The notes below the pieces were generated by a model, which saw only the letters and a program-made list of their open reading frames with translations, was not told the DNA's origin and did not search any database. Of a DNA stretch of 64,000 nt, positions 8,026 through 16,261 are shown piece by piece. Position numbers and translations under genes: made by a program. Numbering within the stretch: the stretch's first letter is position 1; each line of letters opens with the position of its first letter. The stretch is taken from contig NZ_JBHRWV010000001.1 in the NCBI RefSeq assembly GCF_042648145.1, positions 423,252 through 487,251 on the forward strand. Direction: 5' to 3'. This DNA comes from Salinicoccus sesuvii (GTDB lineage Bacteria; Bacillota; Bacilli; Staphylococcales; Salinicoccaceae).

Positions 8026-8970
8026 ATGATGGAATCGAATATTTATGGTAATACGCCCCCTATGCTCGGAGCGAAAAATCTAACGGACGCCAACCAGTAT
8101 GATACGGATGTGCTGATTTATGGTGTGCCTTGGGAAGGGGCATGTACTTGGGGAGACTACACAGGATGTGAGCTCGGTCCTAAGCAGATCAGACTTTCTT
8201 CAGCTAGATATAGTACATATCTTCCGGAACTCGACCACATCAACGTCGAAGAGCATTTAACACTTGGTGATGTCGGCGATGTCAGCGTCATACCGCATGA
8301 CGTACCGGGAACAATGGACAGGATTGAATCCTTTGCAGAAAACTTATGGAAGAGTGGCAAATTCCTGGTCGGACTTGGCGGCGACCATGGCATTACTTAT
8401 CCTGTAGTCAAAGGACTGGCGAATACAGGCAAGAAGGTCGGCATCATTCACTTGGACTCCCACTACGACAATATGCCGCACTACGAAGGAGATGCGTTTG
8501 CTAGAAGTACGCCATTCATGCGCCTCTATGAGACAGAAGGTGTGCGCAACGAAAGTCTGATTCACACTGGTATTAAAGGGCCACGAAATAAGCCTGAAAC
8601 AGGGAAGTACGCACAAGAAGCTGGTGCCGTCACTTTAACCATCAACGACATCAAAGAAGCGTCGGATTTGAAGGCTTTTGCTAATGAAATCTACGATATG
8701 GCCGCAAAAGAAGTCGATGTGGTATATCTGACCATCTGCAGCGACGTGCTAGATTTTGCATTCAATCCTGGCGGTCCAGTGGATGGGAACGGCATCACTT
8801 CACACGAACTAGTTACAATGATTTACGAGTTTGGCAAGCGGGGTTTGTGCGGTATGGATTTTGTCGAGGTCTACCCGCAGCAGGATGCAAACCAGAATTC
8901 GGCGCACTTTGTTTCAACAGCAGTGCTCTACGTACTTGCGGGTCACGTTCATGGTGGCCATACAAAATAG
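8026..8970 (+). CDS. Ureohydrolase (arginase/agmatinase) family protein, altered metal site
   Basis: The fold is clear from the GVPWEGACTWGDYTGCELGP segment, where the N-terminal GPxxIR motif sits, from GGDHG (His121), and from DSHYDN (Asp144, His146, Asp148). These supply one half of the usual two-metal centre. The usual third motif, D-x-D-x-x-D-P, reads Cys238-Ser-Asp240-Val-Leu-Asp243-Phe, so the first Asp ligand is Cys. Members hydrolyse guanidino compounds (arginine, agmatine, guanidinobutyrate, formiminoglutamate, guanidine) to urea-type products, but the substrate here cannot be assigned. GGAGG precedes ATG 8026; ATG 8029 is an alternative. It is followed after 28 bases by an NRAMP-like transporter and is probably in one operon with it. 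Confidence 0.85.
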   Translation: MMESNIYGNTPPMLGAKNLTDANQYDTDVLIYGVPWEGACTWGDYTGCELGPKQIRLSSARYSTYLPELDHINVEEHLTLGDVGDVSVIPHDVPGTMDRIESFAENLWKSGKFLVGLGGDHGITYPVVKGLANTGKKVGIIHLDSHYDNMPHYEGDAFARSTPFMRLYETEGVRNESLIHTGIKGPRNKPETGKYAQEAGAVTLTINDIKEASDLKAFANEIYDMAAKEVDVVYLTICSDVLDFAFNPGGPVDGNGITSHELVTMIYEFGKRGLCGMDFVEVYPQQDANQNSAHFVSTAVLYVLAGHVHGGHTK

Positions 8971-8998
8971 GAATGGGGGACCTTCCTCCTAGACAGGG

Positions 8999-10228
8999 GT
9001 GCAGATATTGAGTAGAAATAAACTGATTGAAAAATTGAAAATTATTGGGCCTGGTGCCATTATTACGGCGTCGTTCATCGGTCCGGGAACTGTCACTACA
9101 GCGACCCGAGCGGGGGCCGGTTTTGGCTTTGCGCTATTATGGACAATCATTTTTGCTGTCATTGCATCAATCGTCTTGCAGGAAATGGTCGCAAGAATCG
9201 GCATAATTACCGGCGAAGGACTTGGGGAAAATATCCGCAACCTCTTCGATAACGTGATAATGAAATTTGCATCAGTATGGTTGGTTATGATTGCAGTCTG
9301 TGTGGGGTGCGCAGCCTACATAAGTGGAGATTTACTTGGAACTTCACTCGGCGTGTCTTATCTATTTAATATTCCTGAGAACTATGTTGCACCGGTAATT
9401 GGTGTTGTCATCTTGCTACTTGGTCTTAGCGGGAGTTATAAAATCATTGAGAAAGTCATGATTTTCCTGATTGTAGTTATGAGCATCACCTTCATTACAA
9501 CGATGTTTGTTTCAGCTTCCGATCTCGGCGCAGTTCTGCGCGGAGCGTTCATACCAGGAATTCCGAACGGTTCAATACTTACTGTTATTGCGATAATTGG
9601 TACGACTGTTGTCCCTTATAACTTCTTCATCCATGCGTCCACTGTCAGTGAAAAGTGGGATAGTGCGGATGGGTTGAAGGAATCACGGATCGATACCATT
9701 ATAACCATTACCGTCGGCGGACTGATTACAGCAGCAATACTGATTACAGCAGGTGCTTTGATTCAAGGCACGGAAGTAACCAGTATTGTACAGCTTGCGG
9801 CACCGCTTGAACCCCTAATGGGAGACTTGGCGCCATTGTTCATCAGTATTGGTCTATTCTCTGCCGGTTTGTCATCGGCCATTGCGTCACCGATGGGTGC
9901 AGCCGTCACCGTTAGTAGTTTCATGCGATGGAAAGGCGGATTCGATAATAAGAATTACAAACTCGTTTTCTCGGGCATTATTATTCTCGGCATTATCACT
10001 TCGGCACTCGGCTTTGAACCTCTTGAGGTCTTACTATTCGCGCAGGCGCTTAATGGACTGATTCTGCCGATTATCGCGATACTTATTATGGTTCTGATCA
10101 ACAAGAGAAGTACAATGGGCCAACATGTCAATCCACTATGGTTGAATATCATTGGATGGCTTGTTGCAGCTGTTGTCTCCTTCCTCGGAATATACAGTCT
10201 AGTAGATGCGATTTCGACATTTTTATAA
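8999..10228 (+). CDS. NRAMP-fold transporter lacking the canonical metal-binding motifs
   Basis: A 409-residue protein with about 11 hydrophobic helices and clear NRAMP family layout: TM1 GPGAIITASFIGPGT and TM6 TTVVPYNFFIHAS. In classical NRAMP metal transporters TM1 carries DPGN and TM6 carries MPHN, supplying the metal ligands. Here they read Gly28-Pro-Gly-Thr31 and Val205-Pro-Tyr-Asn208, so ligands Asp, Asn and Met are absent. Divergent clades such as the NRAMP-related magnesium transporters also differ at these positions. The start is uncertain: GTG 8999, or TTG 9008 with AGGGG nine bases upstream. The ureohydrolase next door suggests an organic cation or product as substrate, which is speculation. 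Confidence 0.8.
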   Translation: MQILSRNKLIEKLKIIGPGAIITASFIGPGTVTTATRAGAGFGFALLWTIIFAVIASIVLQEMVARIGIITGEGLGENIRNLFDNVIMKFASVWLVMIAVCVGCAAYISGDLLGTSLGVSYLFNIPENYVAPVIGVVILLLGLSGSYKIIEKVMIFLIVVMSITFITTMFVSASDLGAVLRGAFIPGIPNGSILTVIAIIGTTVVPYNFFIHASTVSEKWDSADGLKESRIDTIITITVGGLITAAILITAGALIQGTEVTSIVQLAAPLEPLMGDLAPLFISIGLFSAGLSSAIASPMGAAVTVSSFMRWKGGFDNKNYKLVFSGIIILGIITSALGFEPLEVLLFAQALNGLILPIIAILIMVLINKRSTMGQHVNPLWLNIIGWLVAAVVSFLGIYSLVDAISTFL

Positions 10229-10294
10229 ATAACCTCTGTATATAAAGGGTTCAAACGAATATAATAAGATAAAAGCGAACGGGAGGACGAAGTG

Positions 10295-10711
10295 ATGAAG
10301 ATCAGTGCACAATGGACAGGCGACATGACTTATAATTCCAAAGGAGATGTTTCCGGATACGAAGTGACGATGGATGCAAGCAGTGAGGCTGGGGGTCATG
10401 ACAGTGGCCCGAGACCGATGGAAATGTTGCTTCATGGTGTAGCCGGGTGCATGGGTATCGATCTTAATGTCATTATGCGTCACAGCATGGATAAGATAGA
10501 AACCATAAAGATAGAAATTGATGGGGAACGTGCTGAAACAGAGCCGAAGAAATTTACGAAGATAGAAATCATCGTAAAAATCAGAGGTGATGTCAGTGAA
10601 AAGGTAGCACAGCGTGCAATCAAGCTGTCTGCTGATAAATACTGTTCTGCGATCAATTCTCTAAACGCGACAGTGGAAACGAAACTGGAGCTAAATGGTG
10701 AGATTAAATAA
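10295..10711 (+). CDS. OsmC family peroxiredoxin-like protein
   Basis: Small cytosolic OsmC/YhfA-family protein (138 residues). Family members reduce organic hydroperoxides with two cysteines; here they are in GVAGCMGIDL (Cys52) and ADKYCSAI (Cys117), the usual relative positions. GGAGG lies eight bases before ATG 10295; a GTG immediately upstream is less likely. It stands alone, with a TATAAT-like element near 10260, and ends at a strong bidirectional terminator. The YhfA subgroup has less well established activity, so the peroxidase role is not certain. Confidence 0.88.
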   Translation: MKISAQWTGDMTYNSKGDVSGYEVTMDASSEAGGHDSGPRPMEMLLHGVAGCMGIDLNVIMRHSMDKIETIKIEIDGERAETEPKKFTKIEIIVKIRGDVSEKVAQRAIKLSADKYCSAINSLNATVETKLELNGEIK

Positions 10712-10716
10712 CACAA

Positions 10717-10753
10717 ATAAAGGCGACAGGCCAATTGGCCTGTCGCCTTTATT
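10717..10753. terminator. Bidirectional terminator, OsmC / lipoprotein
   Basis: The inverted repeat AATAAAGGCGACAGGCC and its complement are separated by AATT, giving a 17-bp stem. It covers the stop codon of the minus-strand lipoprotein gene. Confidence 0.9.
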
Positions 10754-11357
10754 CTTCGTAGAAGTCTGTGTCGGATAAGTCTTTATACTGAAGGACGATT
10801 TCAGTGATACGGTCTTGCTGGTCGTAGTTCATCATTACATACTGGCCATTCTCAGGATCGCTGTCGTATAACATTCTGAAGTTTGAAACTTCGTCACTGC
10901 TTGGCCATCCGAAACGCTCTACAGCTTCCTGCTTAGTAAGATCTTCTGGAAAGATGATGATACCATCGACATTAAGTGCGCTAGTATCATCCACCTCGCC
11001 GGCTGACTGTGGGAAATTGAAACCAATATGATCATAGTGATAGTAAGTGCCATCTACAACACTCCCGGATCCTTCGGGTTCGCCGAGTGTTGCAACCATA
11101 TAGTCGTAGCTTGAATGGACGGATATAGTTCTGTATTCATAGTTGCCTGAGAAGAAGTTTGAGAGAAATGCTCCACTTGTAATATCAATCGGCCTAACTT
11201 CAGGGAGTTCTTGCTCAGCCGTCTCTTCTTCCGCAACTGTTTCATCGGTCGTTTCTTCAGTTTCGACTTCGTCAGATTCGGTTCCTGTCTGGTCATCAGT
11301 ACTCGTACAGGCAGTCATAAAGAACAGTGCTACGAGTAAAGGGATGAGTAGTTTCAT
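10749..11357 (-). CDS. Predicted lipoprotein of unknown function
   Basis: The 202-residue protein has a signal peptide and lipobox MTAC with Cys17, so it should be anchored on the outer face of the membrane. An acidic, Thr/Glu-rich linker (residues about 20-52) leads to a C-terminal domain rich in Tyr and Asp, with TLGEPEGSGSVVDGTYYHYD near the middle; I do not recognise its family. The gene starts two bases after the antiporter stop, and its ribosome binding site GGAGG lies inside the last antiporter codons, so the two are cotranscribed and probably coupled. The context suggests a partner role for the antiporter or ion homeostasis, which is inference. Confidence 0.8.
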   Translation of the reverse strand: MKLLIPLLVALFFMTACTSTDDQTGTESDEVETEETTDETVAEEETAEQELPEVRPIDITSGAFLSNFFSGNYEYRTISVHSSYDYMVATLGEPEGSGSVVDGTYYHYDHIGFNFPQSAGEVDDTSALNVDGIIIFPEDLTKQEAVERFGWPSSDEVSNFRMLYDSDPENGQYVMMNYDQQDRITEIVLQYKDLSDTDFYEE

Positions 11358-11359
11358 GA

Positions 11360-12877
11360 TTATGTGCCTCCCTGATTATTCTCTGCGTCAGTATCCGACT
11401 CAGTTCGTTTCGATTTGCTACTTTTATTTTCTTTTACCTTGCTGAAATAGGCTTCTGTACGTTCGCGGAGTTTCCTAGGCATCATAATATAGATGAAGTC
11501 CTCGGAATGCATGACAGTTTCTCCATTTGGGGTAATCAATTCATCATCTCTAATAATGGCGATGACAAGAATATCCGGTGGCAGATCGAGATCTTTTATC
11601 TTAGCATTTTCATGAGCGGACTGAATTGGCAGTTCAACCCCATAAATATCATTCTGTGTTTGGCCGAGTGCCAGAAGTTCTACTGAATAAGGTGGTGCGT
11701 CTGTCTCTCCTTCATCGAACCCAAGCCAGCGCGCAACAGGAGTAATTGTACTCCCTTGAAGTAGTGCAGAGAAGATGACGATGAAGAAGACGACGTTGAA
11801 TATCAAATAGCCGTTTTCGATGCCACTGACAAGTGGATAGGTTGCGAGTACGATAGGTACTGAACCCCGCAGTCCGGCCCACGAGATGAAGGCTTTCTCC
11901 TTAAGGTCATATTTACTTGCGATAAGTGTAAGGAATACGCCAATCGGACGTGCTATGAATATGAGTATAAGAGCCATCAGGATACCTTGGAAAGTGTAGT
12001 TAAAAAGTTCCTCAGGGAACGCGAGCAATCCAAGCATGATGAACATGATGATCTGCATCATCCATGCCAGTCCTTCATTAAAGCGTAGGATGGAATGCTT
12101 GTAGGTCAAAGGGCGATTCCCCATGAGCAAGGCCATGATGTAGACGGCAAGCAGGCCACTGGCATTAGCGACTTCCGCGACACCGAATGAGAGCATGGCA
12201 AAGCCAAGCGAGAGTACCGGGTAGAGCCCTGAAGCTTCCAAGTCGATACGATTGATGACATAAACAGCGAGGCGTCCGATGATAAGTCCGATGAGTACCG
12301 CGATGCCCATCTGCCAGAAGAAAGAAAGTATGAGTAGGAAAACATTAGTTTCTCCCGGCATTTCAATGACGGAAATAATAGTGACGGTCAGAAATACTGC
12401 CATCGGATCGTTGGTTCCGGATTCTGCCTCGATAGTCGTAGAAAGTTTCTCTTTAATATTCTTACTGCCGAATACGGCGAATACGGCAGCCGCATCCGTT
12501 GAACCGACAATGGCACCAAGCAACATAGAAGTCATCAAATCGAGATCGAGTATGAAGTAGGCGAATACGCCAAGGATGAGGCTGGTAAGCAGAACGCCGA
12601 TGGTGGCTAAAAGGACAGCCGGTGCGGCAACCTTTCTTATAGCGGTGATGTTAGTCTGCAGTCCCCCTTCAAACAGTATGATAATGAGAGCAATCATACC
12701 GATGAGTTGGGTTGTCTCTACATCATCATAGTAGATGACTTGATTGAGTAGTATACCGATGATGATAAATAGCACTAATGAGGGGAACCCGAGCCTTGAG
12801 GAAAATCTAGTGATTACCACCCCGAGGACGAGGACGATGGCTACGAGAAGAATAGGCTGATTTATGTAGACATCCAT
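11360..12877 (-). CDS. K+/H+ (or Na+/H+) antiporter, CPA1 family with C-terminal RCK domain
   Basis: A membrane antiporter of 505 residues resembling NhaP2/CvrA. About 12 transmembrane helices precede a cytoplasmic tail. Core motifs are ILFEGGLQTN near residue 70, GSTDAAAVFAVFG near 125 and ESGTNDPMAVFL near 150, which contains the ND pair of this superfamily. The tail after residue 400 contains an RCK_C (TrkA_C)-like domain (LPPDILVIAIIRDDELITP), which senses a nucleotide or ion, and ends in a charged Ser/Lys-rich stretch. GGAGG precedes ATG 12877. It is the first gene of a two-gene unit with the lipoprotein. Ion preference cannot be decided from sequence. Confidence 0.9.
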   Translation of the reverse strand: MDVYINQPILLVAIVLVLGVVITRFSSRLGFPSLVLFIIIGILLNQVIYYDDVETTQLIGMIALIIILFEGGLQTNITAIRKVAAPAVLLATIGVLLTSLILGVFAYFILDLDLMTSMLLGAIVGSTDAAAVFAVFGSKNIKEKLSTTIEAESGTNDPMAVFLTVTIISVIEMPGETNVFLLILSFFWQMGIAVLIGLIIGRLAVYVINRIDLEASGLYPVLSLGFAMLSFGVAEVANASGLLAVYIMALLMGNRPLTYKHSILRFNEGLAWMMQIIMFIMLGLLAFPEELFNYTFQGILMALILIFIARPIGVFLTLIASKYDLKEKAFISWAGLRGSVPIVLATYPLVSGIENGYLIFNVVFFIVIFSALLQGSTITPVARWLGFDEGETDAPPYSVELLALGQTQNDIYGVELPIQSAHENAKIKDLDLPPDILVIAIIRDDELITPNGETVMHSEDFIYIMMPRKLRERTEAYFSKVKENKSSKSKRTESDTDAENNQGGT

Positions 12878-12957
12878 TAAAAGCCTCCTTCTTATTTTAC
12901 ATTTGTGTATATAATTATAAGTGAGTCATATAGAAAATACTAGCAGAGGTGCTTCGC

Positions 12958-13668
12958 ATGTTAAAAATTGAACAACTTCGAATCGCATATGAAAAATTTG
13001 GAGTCGAAATCGAAGGTGCCACTTTTTCGGGAGGTTTGAACATCGTCCTTGGGCCGAATGGGGGTGGGAAAAGCACGCTTATGCGTGGCATCATCGGCTA
13101 CGACGAGCCGGGGATTAAAGTAAGACGGATATATTGGGACGATGATCCACTGAATGGCGTGCAAGATACGATCAGTTATCTGCCACAGGAAAATCCACGC
13201 TTCAAAATATCTGTTGCTGACTACCTTACCATGACATCGGAAAGAGTGTCTGGCTCTGCTTACTCGGCAGCTGTCGAACGCTTTGATATTTCGCATCTTA
13301 CTAATCAATCGATTGAAAACTTGTCAGGAGGCGAATTCAAGCGCGTTCAATGTGCCCAACTCTCTATTGAAGAAAAGCCTGTCATCATGATAGATGAAAT
13401 AGAGCAGGGGCTCGACCTAAAGTACCAGCACGAAATGATGCAGTGGCTAAGGCGCGAAGCGCCCTTCAGGACGATCATTACCAGTATGCATGATGCCTCG
13501 CTTGCACTGACCTACGCAGATACGATCACTTTGGTCAGGGGCGGGCGGATTACAGGCCCCATGAGTCCTAGTGCGGTCACTTCCGAGATGTTGTCTGTGT
13601 GCTATGATCTGCCCTTGGAAGTGGAACGTAGATCAGGTAGCGCGCTGGTCTATCATAGACGCCTATAG
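12958..13668 (+). CDS. ABC transporter ATP-binding protein (orphan)
   Basis: A 236-residue nucleotide-binding subunit with Walker A GPNGGGKST, a Q-loop in SYLPQENP, the signature LSGGEFKRVQ, Walker B VIMIDE and the H-loop SMHD. Its small size and FecE/ZnuC-like sequence point to an importer of a metal or metal chelate. No permease or binding protein is adjacent, so its partner must be elsewhere or it acts otherwise. ATG 12958 has GAGGTG seven bases upstream; an in-frame GTG at 12949 is less likely. Its last six bases overlap the end of coaW on the other strand, and no terminator hairpin is visible between them. Confidence 0.85.
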   Translation: MLKIEQLRIAYEKFGVEIEGATFSGGLNIVLGPNGGGKSTLMRGIIGYDEPGIKVRRIYWDDDPLNGVQDTISYLPQENPRFKISVADYLTMTSERVSGSAYSAAVERFDISHLTNQSIENLSGGEFKRVQCAQLSIEEKPVIMIDEIEQGLDLKYQHEMMQWLRREAPFRTIITSMHDASLALTYADTITLVRGGRITGPMSPSAVTSEMLSVCYDLPLEVERRSGSALVYHRRL

Positions 13669-14460
13669 AATGGCGCCGAGAGCACCTGAGTATTCACCAT
13701 TATCTATGATGTGTGCCTTCGCACCTTTCAATCCTGCGTAGCGATTGATGATTTCCTGCATCACTTTGTTATCAAACAATGTGGAACCGATAAAAACGAT
13801 GTCCTTCGTGTCATAACCTTCAGCCAAGTTGATGCCGATTGCAGTCACTGTTTCTGCGACGAGACCGATGACTGCCTGCAGTTTGTCAGCCGGCTCAAGG
13901 GATTCAATGTCTCCTGAAATGACATTGCCGAAGTTGCTCGCAGTCAAATCACCCGGGATAGGCGTCGGCCGTCCGTTGTATATATGGTGAACTTTGAGAT
14001 CAATCGCATCTCTATTGCCCGTATCTGCAAGGTGGATGATTTTGTTGTAGTCATCGATGCCGACTAGCAACTTGGAAAGGCCAAGCAATGTTCCTCCACC
14101 AACACCGGAACCACCGACACGCTTTTGTCCTTTTGAGGAGGCATGATGAAAACTGGTTCCCGTCCCCACATTCAGATAGACGAAGCGTTCGAGCGCTATG
14201 CCTTGTTCTGCCATCAATGTTTTAAGCCCTCTGTAGGTAGCATCGAACTCTATGGAAACCCCGTGGTTCCGGTTAAGTTTCTCTGCCATATACTCCGCTT
14301 TTCCACCCGTAAGGAAAACTTCATCTTGCGGATACTGCGAGTCAATCATTTTTATCAATGTGTCCACATCAGTAGACTTCCATTTTTCAAATCTTCTATA
14401 GTCGCCATCTACATATGCGACTTTTGTCAATGTACCGCCTGCATCAATTCCGATTTTCAT
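13663..14460 (-). CDS. coaW: Type II pantothenate kinase
   Basis: Phosphorylates pantothenate in the first step of coenzyme A synthesis. The ASKHA-fold type II enzyme is characteristic of staphylococci and is insensitive to CoA feedback in S. aureus. Key segments are the N-terminal phosphate loop GIDAGGTLTK, the LNVGTGTSFH region near residue 105 and the glycine-rich GGSGVGGGT near 125. The 265 residues are close to the S. aureus length. ATG 14460 with GGAGG is chosen over an in-frame upstream start at 14496. Confidence 0.93.
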   Translation of the reverse strand: MKIGIDAGGTLTKVAYVDGDYRRFEKWKSTDVDTLIKMIDSQYPQDEVFLTGGKAEYMAEKLNRNHGVSIEFDATYRGLKTLMAEQGIALERFVYLNVGTGTSFHHASSKGQKRVGGSGVGGGTLLGLSKLLVGIDDYNKIIHLADTGNRDAIDLKVHHIYNGRPTPIPGDLTASNFGNVISGDIESLEPADKLQAVIGLVAETVTAIGINLAEGYDTKDIVFIGSTLFDNKVMQEIINRYAGLKGAKAHIIDNGEYSGALGAIL

Positions 14461-14474
14461 AAGTTGCCTCCACA

Positions 14475-14510
14475 TAAAAAATGTCATTGGTTGCATTATA
14501 CCAATGACAT
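14475..14510 (-). terminator. Terminator of the BCCT transporter gene
   Basis: ATGTCATTGGT and its complement form an 11-bp stem with an 8-base loop, followed on the minus strand by six T. It lies just upstream of coaW and isolates the two genes. Confidence 0.85.
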
Positions 14511-14539
14511 CCTTTATTCGTAACGTTTTTATTTGAAGA

Positions 14540-16111
14540 TTATTTTCGTTCTTTTCGGGTTTTCCGCCTCAGCGCATCATTCGGTTCACGCCTCAAGGAT
14601 TTGGAAACTGAGAAGATCATTGCTATGAGGACAATGCCAAAAGGTAACCCAGCAAGCAATGAAGCCGCCTGTAAGCTCGTCAGTCCACCGGCAATAATCA
14701 GAGTTACTGTCAATACGCCGATTAGCACTCCCCAGATGATCTTCAATCTGGTAGCAGGTGCCTCTGTATCGCCGGAAGTCATCCCTGCGACGATGAATGT
14801 TGCGGAGTCGGCTGAAGTGACCAAGAATGTAAAGATCAGCAAAATCGACAGTGCAGAGAGTAGCTGCGTCATTGGTAACTGATCATAAAGTGCGAAGAGT
14901 GCGGCTGTATCATCCTCAAGCACGAGCGCACCGATGTTGGTTCCATTGAACAGATCGGAATAGATAGCTGTACCGCCAAGTGCTCCAATCCATATGAAAG
15001 ATAGCATCGGTGGAATGATTAAAATACCAAGAACATATTCTCGGATTGTCCGGCCTTTTGAAACCCGGGCGACGAATGAACCAATGAAAGGACTCCAAGC
15101 GATGACCCAGGCCCAATAGAAGACAGTCCACTCCTGTACCCATGTTTCACCGGAGTAGGGCTCCATTCTAAGGGAGTACCCCACGTAATTCGACAGATAA
15201 TCCCCTAGTCCGACAATAATGCTTTCCATGATAAAGGTAAAGGGCCCAACTGCTAGAACGAAGATAGTGATAACGGCAGCAAGCAGCATATTTAGGTTGC
15301 TGAGCCATTTGATGCCACGCTTTAGTCCTGTCGTCGTAGATAGTATAAAAAGTCCGGTCATTAGAGCCGTAAGTATGATCTGAGTCATGGGTCCGGATGG
15401 AATACCATATGCGATACTGAGCCCGCCGTCCATCTGGAGAATACCGAGACCAACAGATGTTGCCATTCCGGTCACAGTCGCAATGACTGCCAGTATGTCG
15501 ATAGTGTTGCGTGTCTTGATATCGTACTCGGAACCCATCAGAGGTTCAAGTGCGGTTGAAACGAGACCATCTTTTTGTTTTCTGAACTGGGTGTAGCCGA
15601 TGGCCAAGCCTGCTACACCGAATATTGACCATTGTGAGATTCCCCAGTGAAAGAATGAATACCCCATTGCCATGCGTGCGGCTTCAATAGATTCCGTTTC
15701 TCCATTATAAAATGGTGAAATCATGTAGTGGGTCATGGGTTCTGCTACACCAAAGAACACGAGTCCGACGCCAAGTCCTGCGGAAAACAGCATGCCAATC
15801 CATGAACGGAATGAAAATTCCGGTTTCGACTGGTCTCCTCCAAGCTTTATCCTTCCGTACGGTGAGATGGCAAGAAAAAGCAAGAATACACCGAAACCGA
15901 ACACCGCAAGCATGAAGAACCAACTGAAGTAATTGGCTATCCATCCATAAACTGCTTCAGAACCTGTCTCGAACCGGTCTGGTACTACAACTGCAAATAT
16001 AACAGCTATTAAGATGATAACAGCAGAAATCCAAAATACGATTCCAATGTTAGATTTCTGATTAGAGTTCGCATTGTTCCTAGATGTTTCTTCTGAATTG
16101 TCGTTAAGCAA
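14540..16111 (-). CDS. BCCT family osmolyte transporter (glycine betaine type)
   Basis: Sodium- or proton-coupled uptake of betaine, carnitine or choline. The 523 residues show a short polar N-terminus, 12 hydrophobic segments, the conserved substrate-site region SAGLGVGLVFFGVAEP near residue 110 (Gly-Leu-Gly where many homologues have Gly-Met-Gly), the tryptophan-rich WTVFYWAWVIAWSPF near 325, and a basic C-terminus of the kind that senses osmotic strength in BetP-type carriers. The start is TTG at 16111 with AGGGGG seven bases upstream; no ATG is available near it. A SigB-like promoter lies about 35 bases before the start. Confidence 0.92.
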   Translation of the reverse strand: MLNDNSEETSRNNANSNQKSNIGIVFWISAVIILIAVIFAVVVPDRFETGSEAVYGWIANYFSWFFMLAVFGFGVFLLFLAISPYGRIKLGGDQSKPEFSFRSWIGMLFSAGLGVGLVFFGVAEPMTHYMISPFYNGETESIEAARMAMGYSFFHWGISQWSIFGVAGLAIGYTQFRKQKDGLVSTALEPLMGSEYDIKTRNTIDILAVIATVTGMATSVGLGILQMDGGLSIAYGIPSGPMTQIILTALMTGLFILSTTTGLKRGIKWLSNLNMLLAAVITIFVLAVGPFTFIMESIIVGLGDYLSNYVGYSLRMEPYSGETWVQEWTVFYWAWVIAWSPFIGSFVARVSKGRTIREYVLGILIIPPMLSFIWIGALGGTAIYSDLFNGTNIGALVLEDDTAALFALYDQLPMTQLLSALSILLIFTFLVTSADSATFIVAGMTSGDTEAPATRLKIIWGVLIGVLTVTLIIAGGLTSLQAASLLAGLPFGIVLIAMIFSVSKSLRREPNDALRRKTRKERK

Positions 16112-16145
16112 ATGTTTTCCCCCTAAATGTGTTGTCTAATCTCAT

Positions 16146-16170
16146 TTACCCCTATAAATTTTAGATAAAC
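16146..16170 (-). promoter_or_regulatory. Candidate SigB promoter of the BCCT transporter gene
   Basis: On the minus strand GTTTAT (16170-16165), 13 bases and GGGTAA (16151-16146) fit the SigB pattern GTTTAA-N12-15-GGGTAT. Its distance to the TTG start leaves room for the ribosome binding site. Confidence 0.55.
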
Positions 16171-16182
16171 AGCTAAAAATTG

Positions 16183-16210
16183 TTGTATATCCGAATGACT
16201 ATTCTATACT
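16183..16210 (+). promoter_or_regulatory. SigA promoter of the double-GNAT gene
   Basis: TTGTAT (16183-16188), 16 bases and TATACT (16205-16210), about 50 bases before the start codon. Confidence 0.55.
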
Positions 16211-16261
16211 TGAGAGGGTATTAAAAACATTACAACGAACATTTGGGAAGGAGGAAGAGTG

